Part shown: positions 56,119 to 64,000 of the stretch, piece by piece
How the letters are laid out: every line of letters starts with the position of its first letter
How positions within the stretch are numbered: position 1 is the stretch's first letter
Source of the DNA: Mucilaginibacter aquaedulcis
GTDB lineage: Bacteria > Bacteroidota > Bacteroidia > Sphingobacteriales > Sphingobacteriaceae
Reading direction: 5' to 3'
DNA length: 64,000 nt
Assembly (NCBI RefSeq): GCF_030409325.1
Contig: NZ_JAUFPR010000002.1
Coordinates: 434,001-498,000 of the forward strand
Translations under genes and position numbers: made by a program
The notes under the pieces: generated by a model
The model's input: only the letters and a program-made list of their open reading frames with translations
Told to the model about the DNA's origin: nothing
The model's database searches: none

Positions 56119-56151
56119 AAACTTACGAAGTTTTAAAAACTTCGTAAGTTT
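56119..56151. terminator. Perfect palindromic hairpin between MATE and HDAC-like genes
   Basis: AAACTTACGAAGTTT (56119-56133) pairs exactly with AAACTTCGTAAGTTT (56137-56151) around a 3-base loop. It sits between convergent genes and may terminate both. The AT-rich palindrome also looks like a dispersed repeat element. Confidence 0.7.
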
Positions 56152-56187
56152 GGAAATTTATTGTTTCTCTTCCTATAGCATGCTTAA

Positions 56188-57090
56188 CTAAAAATACAGA
56201 TCAGTAGCAATCTTAAAAGTATTGCAATGCGCCTCGGCAATATCTTTTATTTGCGGGGAATAGCCACCTCCCATACTTACCTGTACCGGGATGTTATTAT
56301 TGATGCATTGTTCAAATACAAACTTGTCGCGCAGTTTACAGGCTTCTTTGGTCATAGCTAATTTACCCAACTTATCGGTAGCCAGTATATCCACACCAGC
56401 CAGGTAAAATATAAAATCAGGTTGCTGCTGTTTGATCAACCGGGGTAAAGTATCATACAGAATATTCAGGTATTCATCATCCGTAACGCCATCAGCCAGC
56501 GGAATATCCAGATCGGATCTTTCCTTGCGTGATGGGAAATTGTTGGCTCCGTGCATGGAGAAAGTAAACACACGGGGTTCATTTTCAAATATTTGGGCTG
56601 TACCATTACCCTGGTGTACGTCTAAATCAATAATTAAGATAGATTTAGCTAAATTATTATTTAATAGGTAGTTAGCCGCAATTGCCTGATCATTCAGCAA
56701 ACAAAAACCTTCACCCCAATTACTGCCTGCATGGTGTGTTCCGCCGGCCACGTTAAAAGCCACACCATTATCAAAAGCAAACTTACAGCCATCTATAGTC
56801 CCTTTGGCTATCCTGATCTCGCGCTCTACCAATCGAGCCGATAAGGGGAAACCTATACGCCGCTGATCCTTGGGAGGCAATGTCAGATCACGCAGCTGGT
56901 GCCAATACCCTTCGTCATGTGTTTGAAGTATAATGTTTTCATCAAGTACATCAGGTGAAAATAAATTGTCCGGAGTGATCACACCTTCGTGCAGCAATTG
57001 CGCGGCAATCAGCTCATATTTCAGCATCGGAAAACGGTGACCTTCGGGCAGCGGGTGCGCATATATGGGATCGAAAGCTATTTTGAGCAT
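56188..57090 (-). CDS. Histone deacetylase/acetylpolyamine amidohydrolase family protein
   Basis: The 300-residue arginase-like zinc enzyme begins PIYAHPLPEGHRFPMLKYEL and has the catalytic region GGTHHAGSNWGEGFCLLND and metal ligands in IIDLDVHQGNGTA and AGVDIL. Bacterial members remove acetyl groups from proteins, acetoin-pathway enzymes (AcuC) or polyamines. I use the ATG at 57090, because the longer frame to 57138 overlaps the upstream bestrophin gene. It lies 5 bp after that gene. Confidence 0.92.
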   Translation of the reverse strand: MLKIAFDPIYAHPLPEGHRFPMLKYELIAAQLLHEGVITPDNLFSPDVLDENIILQTHDEGYWHQLRDLTLPPKDQRRIGFPLSARLVEREIRIAKGTIDGCKFAFDNGVAFNVAGGTHHAGSNWGEGFCLLNDQAIAANYLLNNNLAKSILIIDLDVHQGNGTAQIFENEPRVFTFSMHGANNFPSRKERSDLDIPLADGVTDDEYLNILYDTLPRLIKQQQPDFIFYLAGVDILATDKLGKLAMTKEACKLRDKFVFEQCINNNIPVQVSMGGGYSPQIKDIAEAHCNTFKIATDLYF

Positions 57091-57095
57091 ACCAA

Positions 57096-57950
57096 TTAAG
57101 CAAATATCTCCCCTACATGTTTCTGAATATTTTCGCAAATGTTATCAAGCGGAAGGTCATTGGCATCGTAACCAAATGGGTCTTCAATTTCCTCGGCCAA
57201 TAACTCTATACTGGCAAATACAAACAGCACAAAACCTATAATTGGAATGATAAAATACTTCAGATCAAACGACCAGGTGAACGGCAAGGTCATGATATAA
57301 GTGAAGATAAACTTCTTGATAAATACATTATAGGAGAAAGGAATCGGAGTTTTCTTAATACGTTCACAGCCACCACAAATATCTGTAAATGAAGTTATTT
57401 CAGCAGTTATACTAAATAGCTGCTCCGGGTTTATCACGCCATCTTTATTAAGCTTATAAACGTTTTTTATAATAGCTGATGCTACCTGATTAGGAACATG
57501 TTTATCCGGGTCAATAGTAATAAAAGCCGACTGTTCTGGTACATAAACATCACGTAAATGATTTTTGAGCGAACGGGCGTAAAGTGGTATAGTATAGTTA
57601 AAAAACGCGGCGTCAGTTTCATTAACCAGGTGTTTGAGTTTCATGGCCAGGTTACGGCTGTTGTTGGTAAGGCTGCCCCAGATCTTGCGCCCTTCCCACC
57701 AGCGGTCATATGCTGAATTGATGCGAAACGCCAGTAACAAGGAAAACACGAAGCCAATAGTTTGGTGGATATAGCTTACTTTTTTCAGGATACTGGTGTC
57801 GGGCAGTTGCCAATAATCGATCAGCAGATAAGTAACAATGCCCGCATACGCGCCGACCGCTATGATCAGCGGGAAAAGTTCGCGCAGGGTATCGGCCTTA
57901 TTAAGCCTGAAAATAAACGAAAACCACTCCTTGGGATTGTAATAAACCAT
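57096..57950 (-). CDS. Bestrophin-like anion channel
   Basis: The 284-residue protein has four predicted helices and the bestrophin/UPF0187 features FSLLLAFRINSAYDRWWEGRK and, near the C-terminus, IPIIGFVLFVFASIELLAEE followed by DPFGYDANDLPLDNI. Bacterial homologues form pentameric channels for anions or cations in the inner membrane. Its function in this genus is not known. Operon with the HDAC-like gene. Confidence 0.92.
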   Translation of the reverse strand: MVYYNPKEWFSFIFRLNKADTLRELFPLIIAVGAYAGIVTYLLIDYWQLPDTSILKKVSYIHQTIGFVFSLLLAFRINSAYDRWWEGRKIWGSLTNNSRNLAMKLKHLVNETDAAFFNYTIPLYARSLKNHLRDVYVPEQSAFITIDPDKHVPNQVASAIIKNVYKLNKDGVINPEQLFSITAEITSFTDICGGCERIKKTPIPFSYNVFIKKFIFTYIMTLPFTWSFDLKYFIIPIIGFVLFVFASIELLAEEIEDPFGYDANDLPLDNICENIQKHVGEIFA

Positions 57951-57998
57951 ATGATAAAGTCAAAAGTTAAAATTCAAAAGTCAAAAAATCTCATTTTT

Positions 57999-58091
57999 GT
58001 TATTGCGAGGAGAGGAACGACGAAGCAATCGTGAACATGCAAGCCCACTCTGTATAGTATGCGATTGTCACGCTATCGCTCGCAATGACAG
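57999..58091. repeat. Intergenic dispersed inverted-repeat element
   Basis: The element starts GTTATTGCGAG and ends CTCGCAATGAC; inner CAATCG and CGATTG also pair. The core TTGCGAGG...CGAAGCAATC recalls a repeat family found between genes in many Bacteroidota. It lies between bestrophin and kynureninase genes and could fold as a long hairpin. Confidence 0.75.
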
Positions 58092-58102
58092 GCATCTCAA
58101 AG

Positions 58103-59383
58103 CTATACCGCTGTTGCCAAATATTGCACTGCCTTGTAAACATCAGTAAAAGTATTGTACAGCGGAACCGGGCTCAGCCTGATCACGTCAGGTTCGCGCC
58201 AGTCGCCGATAACTCCATTATCAGCGAGGTATTTAAAAATAGCCTTCGCGTTCTTTTTACAAACTACAGATAACTGGCAGCCCCGCTCCTGCGGATTGGC
58301 CGGTGTTATAATTTTAAATAACTCTTCCCCTTGCTGCTGGTTGATGTCATTAATTAAAAACTCCATATATCCCGTTAATGCAATGCTTTTTGCTCTCAGG
58401 GCATCAATACCACCCGCTTTATCAAAAATAGCCATAGAGGCTTTAAATAAAGCCATAAGCAATATAGGGCTGGTGCTCACCTGCCAGCCATCTGCGCCTT
58501 GAGCGGCATCAAAGCCAGGAGCCATTAAAAAGCGCTTATCCTCACGATAGCCCCACCAGCCGGCAAAACGATCTAACTCTTTATTTTCAAAATGTTTTTC
58601 ATGTACAAAAATGCCGCTAATACCGCCTGGCCCCGAGTTCATATACTTGTAGGAACACCAGCAAGCAAAATCAGCACCCCAGTCATGTAATTTCAGAGGA
58701 ACGTTCCCTGCGGTATGCGCCAGATCAAAACCTACGTAAGCACCTGCTTCGTGGCCTGCCAGGGTAATGGGTTCCAGATCAAAGAACTGGCCTGTATAGT
58801 AATTGATGCCGGCAAACATCACTAAAGCCAGCTCATTAGCATGTTCATTTATTTTTAGGATAATATCTTCCGTGCGTAAAGTAAGTTCTCCTTCTCTCGG
58901 AAATATCTCTACAATAGCCTCTTTGGGATCAAAGCCATGAAAGCGTACCTGGCTTTCCATGGCGTACTGATCTGATGGAAAGGCTCCACCTTCCATGATT
59001 ATCTTAAATCGTTTACTGTTTGGTTTATAGAAACTTACCATTAATAAATGAAGATTTACCGTAAGTGAGTTCATTACGGTAACTTCATTTTCAAGGGCAC
59101 CAACTATTTTTGAAACAGATGCCGAAAGCTGTTTATGATAGTTTAACCATGGATCGTTGCCCTGAAACCAGCCCTCAACCGCCAGGCTTTCCCAGTTATT
59201 GAGTTGGTCGGCAATATGCTGTTGTGCCGATACGGGCTGCAGGCCTAAAGAGTTTCCGCATAAATATATAACTTCCTCGCCTTTGTGTTGAGGTATTAAA
59301 AAACGTTTCCGGAAATCCTTTAAAGGGTCATTCCTATCCTGTTCAATGGCAAATGATAAACTGCTTTGATAATTCATTGCCAC
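58103..59383 (-). CDS. kynU: Kynureninase
   Basis: The 426-residue PLP enzyme hydrolyses kynurenine or 3-hydroxykynurenine to anthranilate or 3-hydroxyanthranilate and alanine. Family segments: YLCGNSLGLQPVSAQQHI, EGGAFPSDQYAMESQ, LAHTAGNVPLKLHDWGADFA, the PLP Lys in CWCSYKYMNSGPGG, and GWQVSTSPIL. It ends the fRMsr-hydrolase-glycosylase-kynU run. No other kynurenine-pathway gene is visible nearby. Confidence 0.95.
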   Translation of the reverse strand: MAMNYQSSLSFAIEQDRNDPLKDFRKRFLIPQHKGEEVIYLCGNSLGLQPVSAQQHIADQLNNWESLAVEGWFQGNDPWLNYHKQLSASVSKIVGALENEVTVMNSLTVNLHLLMVSFYKPNSKRFKIIMEGGAFPSDQYAMESQVRFHGFDPKEAIVEIFPREGELTLRTEDIILKINEHANELALVMFAGINYYTGQFFDLEPITLAGHEAGAYVGFDLAHTAGNVPLKLHDWGADFACWCSYKYMNSGPGGISGIFVHEKHFENKELDRFAGWWGYREDKRFLMAPGFDAAQGADGWQVSTSPILLMALFKASMAIFDKAGGIDALRAKSIALTGYMEFLINDINQQQGEELFKIITPANPQERGCQLSVVCKKNAKAIFKYLADNGVIGDWREPDVIRLSPVPLYNTFTDVYKAVQYLATAV

Positions 59384-59407
59384 AATATTAATAAATTTAG
59401 GCGAGGC

Positions 59408-60010
59408 TTACTTATTGGGTTTGCTCACATAAATATCGCCTTTCACGTAAAAACGATATGGCAAAAGCGCATCCTCTTTTGCATAAGCTACTCCTATTCG
59501 GGGGCCTGCGGTTATTTGTTCATCGCTAAAATTTAGTCCGCGTTCTTCTATCCAAATAGTATCACTTTGTAAGCTGGTGGCATTGATATTTCTGGAAATA
59601 CCCAATGCTTTGGCAACAGACCCAGGGCCTGCAGTGATTGTAGGTTTAATCAAAGGCATATTGCGCCTAACCTGCATGGCTTCTATCCCATCAGTAGGGT
59701 GAACAGCCCTGATTAGGATAGCTTGCGGGTTCCCTTCTACAGAAGTTACAATGTTGAACATTTCATGTATGCCATAACATAGGTAAACATAAGCAATACC
59801 TCCCTGCATAAACATGGTTTTTGTGCGTGGGGTTTGCCGGTTACCATAGGCATGTGAGGCTCGGTCTACAATGCCATTATATGCTTCTGTTTCAACAATA
59901 TATCCTCCCGTTATTACACCATCTATATAAGTAAAAAGATATTTACCAAGCAGGTTTTTACTGATGGCTAATACATCATTACCGAGGTAATATTGTTCTG
60001 ATAATTTCAT
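59408..60010 (-). CDS. DNA-3-methyladenine glycosylase (AAG/MPG family)
   Basis: The 200-residue enzyme excises alkylated purines from DNA. MPG features: AKNLLGKYL-like opening, VETEAYNGIVDRASHAYG (catalytic Glu), GIAYVYLCYGIHEMFNIV, and RNMPLIKPTITAGPGSVAKA. Length fits bacterial MPG. It overlaps the hydrolase gene by 4 bp (60007-60010) and is 24 bp upstream of kynU. Confidence 0.95.
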   Translation of the reverse strand: MKLSEQYYLGNDVLAISKNLLGKYLFTYIDGVITGGYIVETEAYNGIVDRASHAYGNRQTPRTKTMFMQGGIAYVYLCYGIHEMFNIVTSVEGNPQAILIRAVHPTDGIEAMQVRRNMPLIKPTITAGPGSVAKALGISRNINATSLQSDTIWIEERGLNFSDEQITAGPRIGVAYAKEDALLPYRFYVKGDIYVSKPNK

Positions 60011-60654
60011 TTTTTCAGGAGCGGTTTTAATAGTTTATTGATTTTTTTGGCCTGATCAAATATCATGATATGAGTACCTCCTTCAACAATAGTGGCATTG
60101 CTGATCTTGCTGACAGGGAATATCAAATCCTTATCGCCCGTTATGTGATAAAGGCTTGGAGGTATAATATTATTTCGCCATTGAAGTATGGCTCCCATCG
60201 CCCACTTAACAAAATTGGGTGAACTATTTTTAAGCATATCGTTAAACAGCCATGCATCTTCGGCGCTCATATGACCAAACAGGGGCTTAATCATAAAACC
60301 AAGTGAGGTAAATAATTTTCCTGGGATGATCTTATAAACAGGCAGTGTCCTGAACAGGTTAAAATACCCCGGAGTTTCAGCATTTACCTTGATACTTGAT
60401 ATAATAATGGCTTTTTTTACAGGGATAAGCTTTGCTATTTCTACCGTCAGGATACCGCCTAATGAGTTGCCTATAATAATAGAATTAGGTCGTATATTAT
60501 ATTGATTTATAAGCTTTTGAGCATATGTAACTAAAGTATCAGATTTATCTGGTTCAATCCAATCAACGGGTGTTACGTCATGATCATATAGTTCGATATT
60601 GTTGTATACACGAGTATCGGCACCAAGGCCAGCTATCAGATATACGTTACCCAT
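60007..60654 (-). CDS. Alpha/beta hydrolase
   Basis: The 215-residue protein has the nucleophile elbow IGNSLGGIL and a late His in EGGTHIMIFDQA; the acid probably lies in TGDKDLIFPV. Substrate unknown. It overlaps the downstream glycosylase by 4 bp and the upstream fRMsr gene by 1 bp, so all are translated from one message. Confidence 0.88.
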   Translation of the reverse strand: MGNVYLIAGLGADTRVYNNIELYDHDVTPVDWIEPDKSDTLVTYAQKLINQYNIRPNSIIIGNSLGGILTVEIAKLIPVKKAIIISSIKVNAETPGYFNLFRTLPVYKIIPGKLFTSLGFMIKPLFGHMSAEDAWLFNDMLKNSSPNFVKWAMGAILQWRNNIIPPSLYHITGDKDLIFPVSKISNATIVEGGTHIMIFDQAKKINKLLKPLLKK

Positions 60655-61130
60655 TAAAAATTCAACAGCTTAACAATCTGCTCCAGGTATTGAGCATCTG
60701 TTTCATCAAACTGATCAAGCAATTCACTATCTACGTCCAGAACGGCCACTACCTCATTATTATGAAATACAGGAACCACGATCTCCGAACGGGAAAGCGA
60801 ACTACACGCAATGTGACCGGGGAATGCGTCAACATCGGGCACTACTAACGTTTTAGCCTGCTGCCAGGCAGTACCGCAAACACCTTTACCCAAAGCTATG
60901 CGCGTACAGGCCACAGGCCCTTGGAAAGGCCCCAAAACCAATTCATTGTTCTTCACTAAATAAAAGCCAACCCAAAACCATTTAAACTGCTCTTTGAGCG
61001 CAGCAGCAACATTAGCCATGTTAGCAATTAAATCTGGTTCGCCGTACAGCAAAGCCTCTATTTGTGGGATCAATACAGTATACTTCTCTGTTTTATCGGT
61101 TGATGTGGTTATGTTTAAATCCTCTGCCAT
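60654..61130 (-). CDS. Free methionine-(R)-sulfoxide reductase (GAF domain)
   Basis: The 158-residue GAF protein reduces free Met-R-sulfoxide. It has the family context KWFWVGFYLV and all three redox cysteines (C75 in GPVACTRIA, C85 in GVCGTAW, C109 in HIACSSLSRSEIVVP). It starts the fRMsr-hydrolase-glycosylase-kynU operon. The role is repair of oxidised free methionine in the cytosol. Confidence 0.93.
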   Translation of the reverse strand: MAEDLNITTSTDKTEKYTVLIPQIEALLYGEPDLIANMANVAAALKEQFKWFWVGFYLVKNNELVLGPFQGPVACTRIALGKGVCGTAWQQAKTLVVPDVDAFPGHIACSSLSRSEIVVPVFHNNEVVAVLDVDSELLDQFDETDAQYLEQIVKLLNF

Positions 61131-61185
61131 AGCACAAAAATAATCATGTGCAGCCGAAGATTAATAAGGTTAGTATCATATTTCG

Positions 61186-61193
61186 TATATTTG
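61186..61193 (+). promoter_or_regulatory. TAnnTTTG promoter box
   Basis: TATATTTG matches the -7 consensus exactly and would start a transcript near 61200, about 294 nt before the CrtA-like gene. The -33 element is weak. Confidence 0.5.
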
Positions 61194-61202
61194 CAAGTAT
61201 AG

Positions 61203-61256
61203 CAGCCCGGATTTCTTAATATAGAGAAAGCCGGGCTGTTTTGCTAAAGAGCCGGG
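61203..61256 (+). ncRNA. Candidate structured RNA or riboregulator
   Basis: CAGCCCGG (61203-61210) pairs with CCGGGCTG (61231-61238). The same CCCGG can also pair with CCGGG at 61252-61256, so two helices compete. It starts at the predicted transcript start. No known RNA family was recognised; it may be a 5' UTR element of the CrtA-like gene or a separate small RNA. Confidence 0.35.
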
Positions 61257-61493
61257 AAAGCTAAATACACTAAGTTCTTTATCAGTTAACTGAAAATCAA
61301 TTAATTAAAACTTTTTAAAGCTTGAAATACCGCTCTGAAACGTATTAAAACTGATAAAAAGCGAAGATTTACGAGTTTTTTCGAGTGATTTTGACATTAT
61401 TATTTGCCTTTTTCTGTCTGTTGTTTGTTAAAATAAAAGTTTAAGAAGTTTTTTGGCCAGTGTTTTATAATTAATCTTTTACTTAGCAGGCAG

Positions 61494-62195
61494 ATGATCG
61501 TTAGTCTAACCATAATACGTTACCGCAAGTTATTTGTACCCTTTGCCTTATTGGCTATGGCCATACATCGGTTGCCTATGTTAATGCAAAAGGGCTGCAG
61601 CTTTTATAAGTTACTGGGCTCCGGGCATAACGGCACATTTGATCTGCAACCCGATTGGCGACAATGGGGACTGTTGGCCTGTTGGGATAGCAGAGAGGAT
61701 TTTGACCGGTTTTATCACCATTCTTTCATTTCTGGCTGGTGGAAAATATTGGGCCAGGAAGGCTGGACGGTATTATGCAAGCCACTACAAAGCCATGGCA
61801 AATGGGATGGCAAAGAACCGTTTGAAAACCCAACACCCCAGGATTATACCGGACCGATAGCTGTACTTACACGCGCTACGATCAAGATGAGTAAATTGAA
61901 AAGCTTCTGGTCGCATGTTGATGAGGTTGCCAATTTAATGACCACTGCTACTGGATATATTACTTCATTTGGTATAGGCGAGGCTCCTGTTTACCGCCAG
62001 GCCACGTTTTCAATCTGGCAAAGCTTAGACGATGTAAAAGCATTTGCATACAAGAGCCGCCAGCATGCCGAAGTTATAAAACTAACCCGCAGCGAAGGCT
62101 GGTATAGTGAAGAACTTTTTGCCCGATTTATTCCATTGGAAAGCTTTGGATCACTTCATGGAAAAGACCCTTTAAATGATCTGTTAAAAAAATAA
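61494..62195 (+). CDS. Spheroidene monooxygenase-like protein (CrtA-like)
   Basis: The 233-residue protein resembles the heme-linked spheroidene monooxygenase family: MQKGCSFYKLLGSGHNGTF, QPDWRQWGLLACWDSREDFD, and the second half RQATFSIWQSLDDVKAFAYK with SRQHAEVIKLTRSEGWYSEELFAR. CrtA oxidises carotenoids; Bacteroidota homologues occur without carotenoid genes nearby, as here. It is 3 bp upstream of a small unknown gene. Confidence 0.85.
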   Translation: MIVSLTIIRYRKLFVPFALLAMAIHRLPMLMQKGCSFYKLLGSGHNGTFDLQPDWRQWGLLACWDSREDFDRFYHHSFISGWWKILGQEGWTVLCKPLQSHGKWDGKEPFENPTPQDYTGPIAVLTRATIKMSKLKSFWSHVDEVANLMTTATGYITSFGIGEAPVYRQATFSIWQSLDDVKAFAYKSRQHAEVIKLTRSEGWYSEELFARFIPLESFGSLHGKDPLNDLLKK

Positions 62196-62198
62196 AAT

Positions 62199-62447
62199 AT
62201 GAGAATTATTGCCGAACTACCACACCCTGATTTTAAAATATCCATACTGAATATGAACCAAAAGTTCATTGTAAAAATAGAACAGGGTTCTTTGGAGCAG
62301 AGTTATAAGATACCCGAAATGGATTTAACCGATGGAGTAAACAGTGTTTTTGAATTACTTGACGATGAATTTTTGAAAAAGGTTGGTGCCAGATTTACGG
62401 AAATGCGTGCTGATTATAAAGATGCATATTTCAGGTACAATTACTAA
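62199..62447 (+). CDS. Small conserved-looking protein, unknown function
   Basis: An 82-residue soluble protein without a signal, MRIIAELPHPDFKISILNMN at the start and DYKDAYFRYNY at the end. It appears to be a small alpha/beta domain. It follows the CrtA-like gene after 3 bp, so it may be a partner protein. No family recognised. Confidence 0.7.
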   Translation: MRIIAELPHPDFKISILNMNQKFIVKIEQGSLEQSYKIPEMDLTDGVNSVFELLDDEFLKKVGARFTEMRADYKDAYFRYNY

Positions 62448-62699
62448 TGAATTACGCTTTTAAATAATTAACTTACAGATAGTTATGGAATTAAACCTTG
62501 TTAAACAAAATTTTATTTGGCAAAATACATTAACTTCTCCTTCGATATTCATTAATAACTATTTCAATGAGAAGTAAAACTTTAAATTAAAATATTAAAT
62601 AGCTGCAAATTAAAAACTTAATTTATTTAACAGAATTATATTCTGCCAAATAAATCGCCAAATAAATGAGATATTTACTCAAAAAACTAATTAATCTGC

Positions 62700-63386
62700 T
62701 TATTTTTTCAATAACTCATTTACCAACGCAACTACCCCGGTAGTGGCCTTTTCCTGTATTTTAACTACCGGACCTCTCACGTGAACCTCCGGTATTTTAG
62801 GGTCTATAATATATTTAGGTACCTGGGGGCCAACATAATTTATCAACCCGGCGGCAGGGTATACGGCCAATGAGCTACCTACCAGCATAAACATTTCGGC
62901 GTGCGAGCAAATTCGGGCTGCTGTTTCAATCATGGGTACGGCTTCGCCAAACCAAACCACATGAGCTCTCAAAGGGGAGCCCAATTCACAAACTTCGTCC
63001 ATGCCCAAATACCAGCCGTTAATTGGATAAGTAAACTCTGGATTAATACTTGATTGCGAGCGCGTAATTATACCATGCAAATGAATAACGTTGCTTGATC
63101 CCGCCCTTTCATGCAGGTCATCGATATTCTGGGTAATAATAGTTACTTCGTATTTTTCCTCTAACTGAGCCAGCGCATAATGAGCAGCATTGGGTTTTGC
63201 TTCCAACACTGATTTACGGCGTTGGTTATAAAAGTCCTGAACCAGGGATGGATTACGCTGCCATGCTTCAGGTGTGGCTACATCTTCTATATTGTACCCC
63301 TCCCATAGCCCGTCGCTGTCTCTAAAGGTCTTTAAACCACTTTCAGCACTAATTCCTGCTCCGGTTAGTATTACCAATTTTTCCAT
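62700..63386 (-). CDS. cobB: NAD-dependent protein deacylase (sirtuin)
   Basis: The 228-residue Sir2 enzyme has GAGISAESGLKTFRDSDGLW, QNIDDLHERAG and the catalytic His in IHLHG (His 104), with VGSSLAVYPAAG later. Tyr 53 and Arg 56 (FYNQRR) fit the YxxR signature of class III sirtuins, which prefer succinyl or malonyl lysine. The four-cysteine zinc site of typical sirtuins is absent; only one Cys lies in that segment. I use the ATG at 63386 rather than 63410. Confidence 0.92.
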   Translation of the reverse strand: MEKLVILTGAGISAESGLKTFRDSDGLWEGYNIEDVATPEAWQRNPSLVQDFYNQRRKSVLEAKPNAAHYALAQLEEKYEVTIITQNIDDLHERAGSSNVIHLHGIITRSQSSINPEFTYPINGWYLGMDEVCELGSPLRAHVVWFGEAVPMIETAARICSHAEMFMLVGSSLAVYPAAGLINYVGPQVPKYIIDPKIPEVHVRGPVVKIQEKATTGVVALVNELLKK

Positions 63387-63413
63387 GTTATTGAATAAAA
63401 GTATATCCATAAA

Positions 63414-63445
63414 AAAAGCGACCTGCCCACTGGCAAATCGCTTTT
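63414..63445 (-). terminator. Terminator of the DUF6580 gene
   Basis: AAAAGCGA/TCGCTTTT with an inner TGCC/GGCA helix and an A-run on the plus strand (U-tract on the minus strand) lies 19 bp beyond the stop of the upstream membrane-protein gene. Confidence 0.75.
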
Positions 63446-63463
63446 CAATTTAATTAAGTGAAC

Positions 63464-64000
63464 TTAAAGTGCCAGTTGTTTTTTGGTTCGTAAAAAATTG
63501 TACCGGGTTTTGGCTAATTCAAAACATCCAAATAGTAATAAACCAAACACCAGGTTACCGTATATCATATTGTACTCAAACGGAATGGCCTTAACTAATG
63601 AAGTTCCATATCCGGCCAATGTATGCGGGTAAAGCGTGCCGTATAGCCAAGGCAGGTCTGTTAATAACCAATGAATCAATACTGCCGCCAATGAGGCTAA
63701 AATCACGTTAAGTACATTTACTTTCTTCAGGATTAAACTACCTGTAAGTACCATTAAAGCAAAGCTTAAGTAAGTAATTTCGGCACCGCTGTACCATAGG
63801 CTCAGTTTTGAAGTATACAGATAATTGATAATGATATCTGTTGTGAATAAGGTTAGCAATACGGTTAGGTAGCCTTTCCATTTATTAATGAAGTATGCTC
63901 CACCAAATAACGCGATAGCTCCTACCGGGTTAAAATTACTTAAATCTTTATACTTGAAAGCCAGCAACCTGAACGCGGCAGCAAGTACGATCATTAAAAT
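63464..64000 (-). CDS. DUF6580 family membrane protein, N-terminus outside the window
   Basis: The visible 178 codons encode a small membrane protein with about five helices, including NPVGAIALFGGAYF, LFTTDIIINYLY and IYGNLVFGLLLFG, matching the DUF6580 family, whose members resemble ECF-transporter S-components. The frame stays open to the right edge (codons before the Met at 63994 read Ile-Leu), and family proteins begin somewhat earlier, so the start is outside the window. Substrate unknown. Confidence 0.82.
   Translation of the reverse strand: MLMIVLAAAFRLLAFKYKDLSNFNPVGAIALFGGAYFINKWKGYLTVLLTLFTTDIIINYLYTSKLSLWYSGAEITYLSFALMVLTGSLILKKVNVLNVILASLAAVLIHWLLTDLPWLYGTLYPHTLAGYGTSLVKAIPFEYNMIYGNLVFGLLLFGCFELAKTRYNFLRTKKQLAL

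Larger units (their letters stand above)
61131..61493. other. Intergenic region with possible structured transcript
   Basis: This 363-bp gap between divergent genes holds TATATTTG at 61186-61193 (a Bacteroidota -7 box) and, just downstream, a GC-rich hairpin. The rest is AT-rich with a cAGTTAACTg palindrome near 61280. No ORF is evident. Confidence 0.55.

Noticed and set aside
61134..61141. TATTTTTG promoter box on the minus strand for the fRMsr operon
   Set aside because: It lies only 3 bp from the start codon and would place the transcript start at or inside the ATG; no -33 element was found.

Overview
The window reads as chromosomal DNA of a Bacteroidota bacterium. A Sphingobacteriaceae member of the Mucilaginibacter/Pedobacter type is most likely. 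This rests on moderate-to-low GC, Bacteroidota-type promoter boxes (TTTG about 20 nt upstream of TAnnTTTG), few Shine-Dalgarno sequences, an OtsA-OtsB fusion beside a GH15 enzyme, a fused SpmA-SpmB, and many lipoprotein and outer-membrane families typical of the phylum. No rRNA, tRNA, CRISPR array, prophage or complete insertion sequence was seen.

Layout. 1-4987 (+): a tight cluster of three radical-SAM enzymes (one cut by the window edge, at least one with a cobalamin-binding domain) and two class I methyltransferases. 5030-13149 (-): a nucleotidyltransferase and a surface-polysaccharide cluster with four glycosyltransferases and two Wzy/ligase-like membrane proteins. 13441-15383 (-): an ECF sigma factor and a membrane-anchored anti-sigma-like protein with a C-terminal barrel domain; its linker carries a perfect 21-bp inverted repeat. 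15750-22235: SpmAB-like protein, DinB/OsmC/MDMPI-like stress proteins, a major OmpA protein and an acetate transporter. 22341-29593: phosphoglycerate mutase, then a methionine locus in which a promoter, a SAM-I riboswitch, a 36-codon Cys/Met-rich leader peptide, metY, metX and hom follow one another. Beyond it lie a frameshifted secreted-protein gene and a second trans-sulfuration enzyme. 30296-32963: futalosine-pathway menaquinone genes mqnE and mqnA with a phosphatase between them. 33092-42738: SDR, PepSY-like protein, OtsAB/GH15, peroxiredoxin, cold-shock protein, MFS transporter and hemF. 42893-47853: gyrA followed by two secreted TPR proteins. 48109-56075: mixed accessory genes. 56188-61130 (-): HDAC-like, bestrophin, kynureninase, 3-methyladenine glycosylase, hydrolase and free-Met-sulfoxide reductase. 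61131-64000: a possible structured RNA, a CrtA-like monooxygenase, a sirtuin and a partial membrane protein.

How genes work together. hom, metX and metY convert aspartate semialdehyde to homocysteine and appear to be under SAM-riboswitch control. The leader peptide ends in Met-Cys-Met-Cys-Cys-Cys-Ser, which suggests a second, translation-coupled sensor of Cys or Met supply; this is the best candidate here for an undescribed regulatory system. MqnE and MqnA catalyse successive early steps in menaquinone synthesis. OtsAB makes trehalose and the convergent GH15 enzyme may degrade it. The radical-SAM/methyltransferase cluster faces the polysaccharide cluster and may make or modify an unusual lipid, sugar or small molecule; its product cannot be told from sequence.
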